Under the pieces are notes generated by a model. The model ran no database searches and was not told where the DNA came from. It was given only the letters and a program-made list of their open reading frames with translations. Below, piece after piece: positions 1 through 6,241 of a stretch of 13,443 nucleotides of DNA. The DNA lies in NCBI GenBank assembly GCA_030627005.1, contig DAOUSW010000098.1:1-13443 (forward strand). The letters are read 5' to 3'. The position numbers and the translations under genes are program-made. The number at the start of each line of letters is the position of its first letter. Position 1 is the stretch's first letter. The stretch is from MTP4 sp9310u. Its GTDB lineage: Archaea > Halobacteriota > Methanosarcinia > Methanosarcinales > Methanosarcinaceae.

Positions 1-99
1 ATTCCTTCCAGACTTATTCCTTCCAGACTTATTCCTTCCAGACTTATTCCTTCCAGACTTATTCCTTCCAGACTTATTCCTTCCAGACTTATTCCTTCC
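1..99. repeat. 15-bp tandem array, about 6.6 copies
   Basis: Six exact copies of ATTCCTTCCAGACTT fill bases 1-90, and the period continues to base 99 before breaking. The window starts inside the array, so its full length is unknown. On the minus strand the tract covers the last three codons and the TAA stop of the DUF2769-type gene. Every unit supplies another in-frame TAA, so expansion cannot lengthen the protein. Confidence 0.97.
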
Positions 100-382
100 T
101 TTCCTCAGCCTTCCCGGTTTCGCAGAAATAAAGACTCCCTAACCGGTATTTTTGATAGATCGGACAGCCCGGACAATTGCAACCCTTCTTTTCGCCATTT
201 GCGGAAGAACAGCCCCGGGCACAGAACAGGTAAGGATTAGGCGAGAAAGGCAGGCTCGGACATGTACCGCAATATTGTTTGCAGATATTAAGGTTTTCAG
301 GCGTATCTGGCACTACCGACTTAAGGCCTATTACCGATTTAAGGTCCACCGCCGACTTAAGTTCCTTTTCATTTCTCTCCAC
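89..382 (-). CDS. Small cysteine-rich DUF2769-type protein
   Basis: This encodes 97 residues of unknown function. Nine cysteines (34, 38, 41, 54, 58, 68, 70, 73, 87) lie in a CxxxCxxC group, a CxxxC group, a CxCxxC group and one late Cys. The core from VPDTPENL to the final YFC matches my memory of DUF2769 proteins, which are common in Methanosarcina. The cysteines suggest metal or Fe-S binding, but that is inference. The start is GTG at 380-382, with an AGGGGG ribosome-binding-like stretch 8 bases upstream. An alternative GTG at 311-313, just before PDTPEN, would remove three 6-residue repeats (LKSAVD, LKSVIG, LKSVVP) that look like a local 18-nt expansion. No signal peptide or membrane segment is visible. 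The stop codon lies inside a 15-bp tandem array. Confidence 0.8.
   Translation of the reverse strand: MERNEKELKSAVDLKSVIGLKSVVPDTPENLNICKQYCGTCPSLPFSPNPYLFCARGCSSANGEKKGCNCPGCPIYQKYRLGSLYFCETGKAEERKE
310..361. repeat. 18-bp in-frame repeat in the DUF2769-type gene, 3 copies
   Basis: On the minus strand three 18-nt units encode LKSAVD, LKSVIG and LKSVVP. They use nearly identical codons (CTTAAGTCGG, CTTAAATCGG, CTTAAGTCGG), so the similarity is at the DNA level and points to recent tandem duplication of codons. Confidence 0.8.
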
Positions 383-1081
383 TGGAAATACCCCCTAATC
401 CCGGAATTCCACTTCCCGGGAATTCCATTGCCCCTATGTTTTTGGAAGCGGACCCCGGAAAACCTGAAAAAATATACTCTGGACACCTGCTGATTTCAGG
501 TTCCGTACCTCATGCCGTAAAAAGAATCCCGATATGAAAATTTCATGTACTAATACATATAGTTGATGATAAATATAAAACGTTGCATTTATAAGTCATA
601 CCTGAGGCTATAGATCAAAGCAGAGGTAGCCAAGAGGAAAAATAATTATAAAAGTTAGGAGGGTAATTTAAGAAAATAAAGAGCAATTTTAAGTAGTTCT
701 AAAAACTTCCCAATTAAGCCCGCTTAAAAAGAAGTTATGAAAAAATTTATATCTGATCGAAACATATTAAATTATAATCAATACTTTAAAAAATAGACTA
801 ACAGCAGGAAAGGGGAATAAAGGAGCAGGGTAAAAAACAGAATTACTGAAGCGGAATTAACCATTGTCAGCGAAGTCTTTCGATTTCCCGGTCAAACTAG
901 CTCTTTCAAGATAGCCTTTAGAGCCTGAATTTGTCTTCCTTTGTCTTCCCTTTAGATAATTGTTGACTGAAGGGGAAACTAACTCAAGGAAGAGAAAAAA
1001 CGGGAAAAGCAGAAAATCTAAGAGGCTTAGCAAAAAATTGATTGTTCAAGAAGAAGAGAATCGATTGCTTAAGATGTTGGT
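383..1081. other. AT-rich spacer with no protein gene seen
   Basis: Frames are short and lack ribosome binding sites. The spacer holds the upstream region of the DUF2769-type gene and a plus-strand TATA-like box TTTATATC at 746-753 that precedes no convincing start codon. It also contains a small inverted repeat CTAAG-AGG-CTTAG at 1018-1030. Confidence 0.6.
403..426 (-). promoter_or_regulatory. Paired GGAATTCC palindromes upstream of the DUF2769-type gene
   Basis: Two identical 8-bp palindromes, 403-410 and 419-426, are separated by 8 bp. They begin 21 bases upstream of the GTG start. As RNA they could form an 8-bp hairpin with an 8-nt loop just before the ribosome binding site. As DNA they are two operator-like half sites 16 bp apart. 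Which applies cannot be told from sequence. TATA-like candidates for this gene lie further upstream, near 468-475 and 577-585. Confidence 0.35.
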
Positions 1082-1194
1082 GATTGAGAGCCCTTTTTGG
1101 CCCTGAGCTCTCAATCGATGAAACCCCCAACTCAAAGAATACTCCCACATATTCTCTGAAAGTTGTACTACTCATACAACTGCACTATACAACT
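1082..1194 (-). ncRNA. Candidate small RNA, copy 1 of 3 (two-hairpin element)
   Basis: On the minus strand a TATA-like box at 1219-1234 predicts a transcript starting near 1194 (inferred from the usual 25-nt spacing). The RNA would fold hairpin 1 from arms 1150-1160 and 1131-1141 around loop TGTGGGAG (11 pairs, two G-U). It would fold hairpin 2 from arms 1105-1116 and 1082-1093 (12 pairs, one G-U) around an 11-nt loop AGGGCCAAAAA. The linker reads GGGGGTTTCATC. The G-U pairs would be A-C mismatches if the plus strand were transcribed, so the base changes favour the minus strand. The 3' end is a guess, since no strong T-tract follows hairpin 2. No known RNA family was recognised. Confidence 0.45.
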
Positions 1195-1218
1195 GCAACC
1201 TTTTTTACGCTGTATTAC

Positions 1219-1234
1219 TATATATAATAAATTA
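1219..1234 (-). promoter_or_regulatory. TATA-like box for candidate small RNA copy 1
   Basis: The plus strand reads TATATATAATAAATTA, so the minus strand gives TAATTTATTATATATA, close to an archaeal TATA box. It is conserved in the other two copies at 56-72 bp from hairpin 1. An A-rich ATTGAAAATT-like stretch sits just upstream in copies 1 and 2. Confidence 0.4.
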
Positions 1235-1726
1235 CGATGAATTTTCAATTATGCAGAATGCTTTAACGGTGTGAAAGATTTTTAGTTACTTGAAGCTTTT
1301 TAGTCGGTTGAAGCTTTTCATTTCCTTGAAATTTTTGTATATATCAAATAATTATAGGTGTTAGAACATTTCAAGCACTTAAAAAGTTATTAAAAACTAA
1401 AATATTATAATTGCTTCAAAAATTTGGTTTCTTGAGGAGATTGATTCAGAAGGTTCTGATTGATTCAGAAGATTCTTTATGTACCAGGGGTTGAGATTTA
1501 CAACACTGCACAAAAAGAAAGCTGGAAAGGACGAGAAAAGTGCAATAATTTTGAAGCTTATTAGGGAGAAAGGAAGGAAAATAATAAAGTGGAATAAATC
1601 AATGTCAAAGGAAAAGCGATTATTTGAAGAAAAGAGGCAGAAGAAAAAACATAATGTAAAAAAACGAAAGATGCAAAAAGAAAATTTAAAAACTGTATTC
1701 AAGGACGGAATTAAAAGGTAGTGATT
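1235..1726. other. AT-rich spacer between small RNA copies 1 and 2
   Basis: No supported gene. An A-rich open frame at 1479-1721 would give a lysine-rich 80-residue peptide, but it has no ribosome binding site or recognisable domain. Parts of this stretch, around 1325-1365, resemble the stretch after copy 2 around 1935-1980 (both contain ATCAAATAATT followed by TTAGAA). This suggests the whole 650-bp unit was duplicated. Short repeats of TTGAAGCTTTT occur at 1288-1320. Confidence 0.5.
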
Positions 1727-1823
1727 GATTGAGAGCCCCTTCTTGGCCTCGAGCTCTCAATCGATGAAACCCCTGAAATATTCCCATATGTCTTGTTTAA
1801 AATGGATTGCAGTTCTTCTACTT
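1727..1823 (-). ncRNA. Candidate small RNA, copy 2 of 3 (two-hairpin element)
   Basis: Hairpin 2 is well kept: arms 1751-1762 and 1727-1738 give 12 pairs including one G-U on the minus strand, with a 12-nt loop. The linker GGGGTTTCATC is identical. Hairpin 1 is degenerate: arms 1787-1792 and 1775-1780 pair with one mismatch around loop TGGGAA, which still carries the GGGA core. The TATA-like box is at 1848-1863 and predicts a start near 1823. This is the most diverged copy and may be decaying. The ends are inferred. Confidence 0.38.
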
Positions 1824-1847
1824 CCAATAATTCTAATGTCAAAATTC

Positions 1848-1863
1848 TATATATAATGAATTA
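1848..1863 (-). promoter_or_regulatory. TATA-like box for candidate small RNA copy 2
   Basis: The plus strand reads TATATATAATGAATTA, one base different from copy 1. It has the same orientation and a similar distance to the hairpins. Confidence 0.38.
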
Positions 1864-2406
1864 TGTTAAATTTTCAATACTCCTCGATGTTTTTAAGACC
1901 CCCGATATTTTTGTATACTTAAAAAATTTTAAAGTCACATGAATTTTTATTTCATCAAATAATTTAGCGCCTTAGAAGTTTATAATACGTTGAAAATTTA
2001 ACATCACATTAAAAACTGTATTGAAATCTGCTTTAAAACTTTGATATTATTCAACTGTTGTTTAAAGATTTGAACATTTGAGGATAATTCGAATCCAATT
2101 TTAAGCATTTTGAACACCAAATAAAAAACCCACGCTTTCCAGGAATTGATAAATTAAGACATATTTGATAAAAGATAAAGCTGAAAACCCAGATGATAGC
2201 AGAAAAAATATGAACTCGGCCAATATTAAAACAGTGACAAAAAATTTATATAAACGAAAGTGAAATGGATTAGTATTCGTCTATGATGGATGTTACAGGA
2301 ATCAGGAACAGATCAGAAAAGTGCTTTGAACATAAAACAATTATTTAAAAGTAACTATTCCTTGCTTCCTTGTTCCATACTTCTTAAAAATATCAGGTTT
2401 AGGATT
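1864..2406. other. AT-rich spacer between small RNA copies 2 and 3
   Basis: No supported gene. It contains one good plus-strand promoter-like sequence at 2245-2254, listed separately, followed by a 21-codon open frame at 2283-2348 that encodes no recognisable peptide. The rest is AT-rich, with diverged similarity to the equivalent stretch after copy 1. Confidence 0.5.
2245..2254 (+). promoter_or_regulatory. Plus-strand TATA-box candidate upstream of small RNA copy 3
   Basis: TTTATATAAA preceded by six A bases is close to the archaeal TATA consensus. A start near 2278 would lie a few bases before ATG codons at 2283 and 2286, giving a near-leaderless 21-codon frame ending at 2348. A longer transcript would run antisense through small RNA copy 3. 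Confidence 0.35.
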
Positions 2407-2542
2407 GATTGAGAGCCCTTTTTGGCCCTGGGCTCTCAATCGATGAAACCCCCCAACTCAAACAACTCAAAGAATACTCCCACATATCCTTTGAGTTACT
2501 TATCTTTGAGTTTTGAAGTACTTCTGTACTTCTTCTACAACT
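2407..2542 (-). ncRNA. Candidate small RNA, copy 3 of 3 (two-hairpin element)
   Basis: This copy has the best-formed hairpins. Hairpin 1 uses arms 2485-2495 and 2466-2476: 11 pairs with one G-U on the minus strand, around loop TGTGGGAG, identical to copy 1. Hairpin 2 uses arms 2430-2441 and 2407-2418: 12 Watson-Crick pairs around the same 11-nt loop as copy 1. The linker is longer because ACTCAAA is duplicated (2457-2471). The TATA-like box is at 2567-2582, with a predicted start near 2542. An ATATTTTTAAG stretch 3' of hairpin 2 could help termination. Confidence 0.45.
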
Positions 2543-2566
2543 CCACTCCTTTTAATGTTGAAATTG

Positions 2567-2582
2567 TATATATAATAAATTA
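2567..2582 (-). promoter_or_regulatory. TATA-like box for candidate small RNA copy 3
   Basis: The plus strand reads TATATATAATAAATTA, identical to the box of copy 1 over 16 bp although the surrounding sequence has diverged. That suggests selection or recent duplication. Confidence 0.4.
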
Positions 2583-2772
2583 TGTCGATTTTTTAATATC
2601 CATCCAGAATTTAATATCCCCCTAATATTTAACCCCGCTTAAAGATTTGAAATTGCTTAAATATTCATAAATGCCCCTGGAATTAGCTAGCTTTAAATTT
2701 TGGTTTTAAGGCAAAGTATTTGATGCGAAACAAATTTTTAACGGCTTTGAAATTTAAAATCCAGAGCTTCCA

Positions 2773-2817
2773 CTTGTCCTGAGGCTGCTTGTCCTGAGGC
2801 TGCTTGTCCTGAGAGCC
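2773..2817. repeat. 15-bp tandem repeat, 3 copies
   Basis: CTTGTCCTGAGGCTG occurs at 2773-2787 and 2788-2802. A third copy at 2803-2817 differs in its last four bases. It lies about 120 bp beyond the stop of the acyl-CoA synthetase gene, past its T-tract. Confidence 0.95.
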
Positions 2818-2842
2818 CGCTTATCCGGAGCCCCACGCTTTG

Positions 2843-2865
2843 AAAAGAGAGAAAAATTAAAAAGC
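2843..2865 (-). terminator. T-tract terminator of the acyl-CoA synthetase gene
   Basis: On the minus strand, about 70 bases after the TGA stop, T runs of 5, 5 and 4 follow closely (CTTTTTAATTTTTC, then TCTCTCTTTT). Archaeal transcription ends at such T-rich stretches without needing a hairpin, and no good hairpin is present. Confidence 0.5.
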
Positions 2866-2933
2866 AGCCGACGTGTTAGCCGACTGTGAGATAGGGTTTT
2901 CTGACGGATGTGCCAGGAGAACTCCAGGAAGAA

Positions 2934-4577
2934 TCAATTTGTACTCTTACCAGAAAGTTCCACTGCCAGGTCTCTGAGCTTATACTTCTGGATCTTGCCG
3001 CTTGCGGTAAGGGGATACCCATCAACAATGAAGATGTGTTTCGGAACTTTATACCGGGCAATCTTGCTTATGGCATAGTCCCGGATGTCTTCTTCGGCAA
3101 GGTCCGCACCTTCATCGAGGATTACGAAAGCTCCTACGATTTCCCCGTATTTCTTATCAGGAATTCCCACTACCTGGGCATCTCTGACCCCCGGCATGGC
3201 GTGCAGGAACTCTTCGATTTCCCGGGGGTAGATATTTTCCCCACCCCTGATAATCATATCCTTAATTCGGCCTGTGATCCGGTAGTACCCGTTTTCGTCG
3301 CAGGTCCCGAGGTCTCCGCTGTGCAGCCAGCCGCCTTCGTCAATCGCCTTTTTTGTCTCCTCGGGCATCTTATAATAGCCCTTCATTATGTTGTACCCGC
3401 GGCAGCAGAGCTCTCCCACGGTGTTCGGAGAGACAGGCTCGTTAGTCTCGGGGTCGACCACCCGGACCTCTACAGCCGGAAAGGACTTACCGACAGTCTC
3501 CACCCTGAGCTCAACGGGATCATCCACCGTGGTCTGAGTCATACCCGGAGAAGCTTCTGTTAGCCCGTAAACACTGGTAATCTGGTAGCAGTGCATGTCA
3601 TCGACCACCTTCTTTATGGCCTCTACCGGACAGGTAGAACCTGCCATGATCCCTGTCCTGAGAGAACTCATGTCGAACATGTCGAACATGGGGTGGGTGT
3701 ACTCGGCAATGAACATGGTCGGGACCCCGTAGAGAGCCGTACACTTCTCCTTCTGGACCGCAGCAAGCACCAGCAGGGGGTCGAAAATTTCCAGCATCAC
3801 CAGGGTTGCCCTGTGAGTCAGGATCGCCATTACCCCGAGCACGATCCCGAAGCAGTGGAAGAGAGGCACAGGCAGGCAGAGCCGGTCCTCGTGGGTGAAC
3901 TTCTGCCGGTCCCCGATGGAAAGCCCATTGTTCAGGATGTTTTTGTGGGTGAGCATGACTCCCTTGGGAAAGCCGGTGGTCCCTGAGGTATACTGCATGT
4001 TGACCACGTCATCTGAGCGGACAGTCCCCATGATTTCCCGAAGCTCATCGTCGGGGGAATGGCTGCCAAGGAGCATCAACTCAGTAGTGTTATACATGCC
4101 CCTGTGCTTTTCCTGCCCGACATAAATAATACTCTTCAGGTGAGGGAAATTCTTGCTCCTCAGGCGCCCCCTTTCGGATTTTCGGAGTTCGGGGATCAGC
4201 TCGTATATGACCTGCAAGTAGTCGACATCCCTGAAACGGTCGATAATAGCCAGGGCTTTCATGTCCGACTGCTTGAGGACGTATTCAACCTCATGGCTCC
4301 TGTAGGAGGTGTTTACCGTAACAAGCACGGCCCCGATTTTTGCGGTTGCAAACATGAAAGTAAGCCAGTCAGGGACATTCCTTGCCCAGATCCCTACATG
4401 GTCACCTTTCGTTATCCCGATTGCAAGCAGCCCCTTTGCCAGGTCATTAACCCGCTCGTTGAACTGCCCGTAAGTAAAGCGCAGGTTCCGGTCCGGGTAG
4501 ACGATAAACTCATGGTCCGGGTCCACTACCACCTGTTTTTCAAAATACTCCCCTATGGTATCTTCAATAAGCTGCAT
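2934..4577 (-). CDS. AMP-forming acyl-CoA synthetase (ANL superfamily)
   Basis: This 547-residue cytosolic enzyme should adenylate a carboxylic acid with ATP and transfer the acyl group to CoA. The motifs are complete: P-loop YTSGTTGFPKG at 196-206, aromatic motif VYGLTEASP at 336-344, HSGDLG at 419-424 with the ribose-binding Asp, hinge and core region RIKDMIIRGGENIYP at 437-451, and the catalytic Lys of ASGKIQK at K528. Length and motifs match the medium/long-chain group (FadK or YngI-like) better than acetyl-CoA synthetase. The acyl substrate cannot be read from sequence. The start is ATG at 4577; the ribosome binding site is weak (GAGAGA), and a TATA-like CATATAAG about 20 bases upstream hints at a very short leader. 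The thioesterase and XRE-cupin genes lie upstream on the same strand. Methanogens lack beta-oxidation, so activating an external or branched or aromatic acid is plausible but unproven. Confidence 0.93.
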   Translation of the reverse strand: MQLIEDTIGEYFEKQVVVDPDHEFIVYPDRNLRFTYGQFNERVNDLAKGLLAIGITKGDHVGIWARNVPDWLTFMFATAKIGAVLVTVNTSYRSHEVEYVLKQSDMKALAIIDRFRDVDYLQVIYELIPELRKSERGRLRSKNFPHLKSIIYVGQEKHRGMYNTTELMLLGSHSPDDELREIMGTVRSDDVVNMQYTSGTTGFPKGVMLTHKNILNNGLSIGDRQKFTHEDRLCLPVPLFHCFGIVLGVMAILTHRATLVMLEIFDPLLVLAAVQKEKCTALYGVPTMFIAEYTHPMFDMFDMSSLRTGIMAGSTCPVEAIKKVVDDMHCYQITSVYGLTEASPGMTQTTVDDPVELRVETVGKSFPAVEVRVVDPETNEPVSPNTVGELCCRGYNIMKGYYKMPEETKKAIDEGGWLHSGDLGTCDENGYYRITGRIKDMIIRGGENIYPREIEEFLHAMPGVRDAQVVGIPDKKYGEIVGAFVILDEGADLAEEDIRDYAISKIARYKVPKHIFIVDGYPLTASGKIQKYKLRDLAVELSGKSTN

Positions 4578-4682
4578 GGTTTCAGTCTCTCAATTGCTTA
4601 TATGCTTCTCAAAACTGTGAATAGTAAAAGGTATTCTTCAATCGTAAAATATCGTGCGCGCTGCAAAACCTCGAGAATTACA

Positions 4683-4759
4683 CCTGAACCTGGGTCTGAG
4701 CCTGAGTGCAAGCCTGAAATTAAGCCGGACATGAGCCGGAGTCAGAGCCCGGGATCACA
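4683..4759. repeat. Degenerate 12-bp repeat between thioesterase and synthetase genes
   Basis: Diverged units of roughly 12 bp with core AGCCTGA or AGCCGGA follow each other: GAGCCTGAGTGC, AAGCCTGAAATT, AAGCCGGACATG, then two shifted units. They fill most of the 185-bp gap between the two genes. No clear promoter is visible inside. Confidence 0.6.
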
Positions 4760-4762
4760 GGT

Positions 4763-5200
4763 CTAAGCCTTTAAACGGGGGGATTCCGAACTATCTACCG
4801 CTACAGGGAGCATGTGCTCTTTCAGCATCTCACGGACCCGGTCGGGAAGTGGAAGAGATTTCTGGAGCTTGAAGTCGTAATAGACAAGCACCGCCTGTCC
4901 CCTGACCTTGAGTTCCCCTTCCTGCCAGGCTTCATGCCCTACGGTAAAAGAACTGTTCCCTATCTTTTCAATAAAGGTTCTGATCTCCACATCGGACCTG
5001 AAGTACATCTGGGAAAGGAAATCAAACTCGATCCTGACCAGAATCAAATGCCATATTTCAGGCGACAGGTCGAGGTCCGGGCTAAAAAGCCGGAAGATGG
5101 AATTCCTCCCGATTTCAAACCAGACAGGAAGGACAGTGTTATTCACGTGCCCGAGGGCATTGATATCTCCGAAGCGTGGAGCAACCGTTGTTTTGAACAT
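4763..5200 (-). CDS. Acyl-CoA thioesterase, 4HBT hotdog fold
   Basis: This 145-residue protein is the usual size for a single-hotdog acyl-CoA thioester hydrolase of the 4-hydroxybenzoyl-CoA/YbgC type. The N-terminal signature RFGDINALGHVNNTVLPVWFE carries the family Asp (D12), the GHVNN turn (17-21) and E29. The rest fits the central helix and beta sheet (FDFLSQMYFRSDVEI, then SSFTVGHEAW). It should release free acid and CoA, opposing the downstream synthetase; the acyl group is unknown. The ATG at 5200 has an AAGGAA ribosome binding site 5 bases upstream and a good TATA box at 5231-5240, so it probably has its own short-leader promoter. A 13-bp repeat lies further upstream. Confidence 0.88.
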   Translation of the reverse strand: MFKTTVAPRFGDINALGHVNNTVLPVWFEIGRNSIFRLFSPDLDLSPEIWHLILVRIEFDFLSQMYFRSDVEIRTFIEKIGNSSFTVGHEAWQEGELKVRGQAVLVYYDFKLQKSLPLPDRVREMLKEHMLPVAVDSSESPRLKA

Positions 5201-5230
5201 GCAAATTCCTTAGACTTTCAGACTTTCGGG

Positions 5231-5240
5231 ATTATATATT
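5231..5240 (-). promoter_or_regulatory. TATA box of the thioesterase gene
   Basis: The minus strand reads AATATATAAT, 31-40 bases before the ATG. With the usual spacing, transcription would start just before the AAGGAA ribosome binding site, giving a leader of about 12 nt. An A8 run lies about 20 bp upstream of the box. Confidence 0.55.
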
Positions 5241-5287
5241 CTGAGATCCCCGAGATTTTTTTTCGTAAATTTTCCGCTCAAATGCAC

Positions 5288-5339
5288 TTACCCTGTGTCA
5301 TTACCCTGTGTCATTACCCTGTGTCATTACCCTGTGTCT
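5288..5339. repeat. 13-bp tandem repeat, 4 copies
   Basis: TTACCCTGTGTCA is repeated at 5288, 5301 and 5314, and a fourth copy at 5327-5339 ends in T instead of A. It begins 18 bp past the XRE-cupin stop codon. It ends about 48 bp upstream of the thioesterase TATA box, so it sits both in a 3' region and in a possible upstream control region. Confidence 0.96.
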
Positions 5340-5357
5340 TACACCTGTTTTCGGCCC

Positions 5358-5936
5358 TCAGAGTGGGGCGTAAACGACGGCCAGGATTTTTGCATCCTCG
5401 CTTCCTGCCACGTGGACATCGTGCGGGACGATTGAGTCGTAGTAGATGCTGTCTCCTGCACTCAGCCTGTGGGCATCTTTCCCATAGAAGATCTCGATTT
5501 CCCCGGCAAGGACATAGATAAACTCTTCACCTTCATGGGACGAGAGTTTGTGGCTTGCTTCAGGGGATGGGTGGATGTCAATGATGAACGGCTCCATATG
5601 GCGGTCTGACTTGTCCGAGGCAAGGGAGTAGAACTCCAGGGCGCTCTTTTTGGGCTGTTCGGTCTTTCCCGAAAAACGGACGACGTTTTCGGAGAGCCCT
5701 GCCCTGACTACCACAGGCCCGCTCTGGGGCATGTCATCCAGAAAAGTACCGAGGCGGACGCCTAAAGCCCGGGCAATCTTTAAAAGAGGCGTTAAGGACG
5801 GAACCAGGGCTCCGTTTTCTAACTGCTGGATTAACTCCACGCTGCTCTGGCTTGCTTCAGCCAGTTCTTCAACGGTCATTTCCTGGGCTTCTCTAAGCTG
5901 TAGGATCTTACTTCCGACACGGTTCTCATCTGACAT
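5358..5936 (-). CDS. XRE-family HTH regulator with C-terminal cupin
   Basis: This 192-residue cytosolic DNA-binding protein has two parts. Residues 11-65 form a Cro/CI-type helix-turn-helix (QLREAQEMTVEELAEASQ, then LENGALVPSLTPLLKIARAL). Residues 115-190 form a cupin_2 barrel with SSHEGEEFIYVLAGEIEI at 132-149, AGDSIYYDSIVPHDVH at 160-175 and candidate ligand residues H134, E138 and H172. Such XRE-cupin proteins usually sense a small ligand. The position upstream of the thioesterase and synthetase genes suggests control of acyl-CoA metabolism (inference). I chose ATG 5936 because GAGGAA lies 7 bases upstream. An ATG at 5951 would add five residues but has no ribosome binding site. A TATA-like TTTTTATAATA lies near 6040-6049, giving a leader of about 80 nt. 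Confidence 0.9.
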   Translation of the reverse strand: MSDENRVGSKILQLREAQEMTVEELAEASQSSVELIQQLENGALVPSLTPLLKIARALGVRLGTFLDDMPQSGPVVVRAGLSENVVRFSGKTEQPKKSALEFYSLASDKSDRHMEPFIIDIHPSPEASHKLSSHEGEEFIYVLAGEIEIFYGKDAHRLSAGDSIYYDSIVPHDVHVAGSEDAKILAVVYAPL

Positions 5937-5951
5937 TATGCTGTTCCTCAT

Positions 5952-6241
5952 CTGTATTTTAAGGTAGCGGACCCGGCGTAAAAATAAAACTGGAAATCCG
6001 TAGATTGCCGATAAGGCTTATCTCTTTTTGCCAACACCTATTATAAAAATTATACGTTCAGGTGCATTCTTAATCAGTGACTGAAACTTGAGGATGTACA
6101 AAAAGAAAAAGGTGAAGGATTTTGGTCACCAATTTGTATTTGAGTGAGATTCTGACACTATTTATTAAAGAAAAAGCCGTTCCCTTTGGGCTCGGAGACG
6201 GACATGAGACCCGAAAGTAGACATGGAACCTGGACTACAAA
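5952..6241. other. Spacer upstream of the XRE-cupin gene
   Basis: No gene is seen. The left part holds the leader and TATA-like box of the XRE-cupin gene. The right part, 6110-6241, has no recognisable element. Confidence 0.6.

Noticed and set aside
560..615. TGATGA and CTGA motifs as a possible C/D box guide RNA
   Set aside because: Only one C-like and one D-like box are present in AT-rich DNA, with no internal C'/D' pair or terminal stem.
984..1175. 63-residue minus-strand frame across small RNA copy 1
   Set aside because: The frame is not kept in copies 2 and 3, where stops interrupt it, while the hairpins are kept. The conserved signal is structural, not coding.
1479..1721. Lysine-rich 80-residue plus-strand frame
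   Set aside because: It has no ribosome binding site, no recognisable domain and a composition that follows from A-rich DNA; it also ends against small RNA copy 2.
1082..2582. Three repeated elements as a CRISPR array
   Set aside because: Spacing is 645-680 bp, not 30-40 bp, the repeats are diverged and hairpin-rich, and no cas genes are nearby.
2422..2625. 67-residue plus-strand frame across small RNA copy 3
   Set aside because: It runs through the hairpins and TATA-like box, has no ribosome binding site and no counterpart in the other copies.
5288..5339. Resemblance of the 13-bp repeat to half of the I-SceI homing endonuclease site (ACAGGGTAAT)
   Set aside because: Only about 10 of 18 bases match and no intron or endonuclease gene is present; treated as chance.
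2910..5521. Several long plus-strand frames opposite the synthetase, thioesterase and XRE-cupin genes
   Set aside because: They are antisense shadows of well-supported genes, with no motifs of their own.
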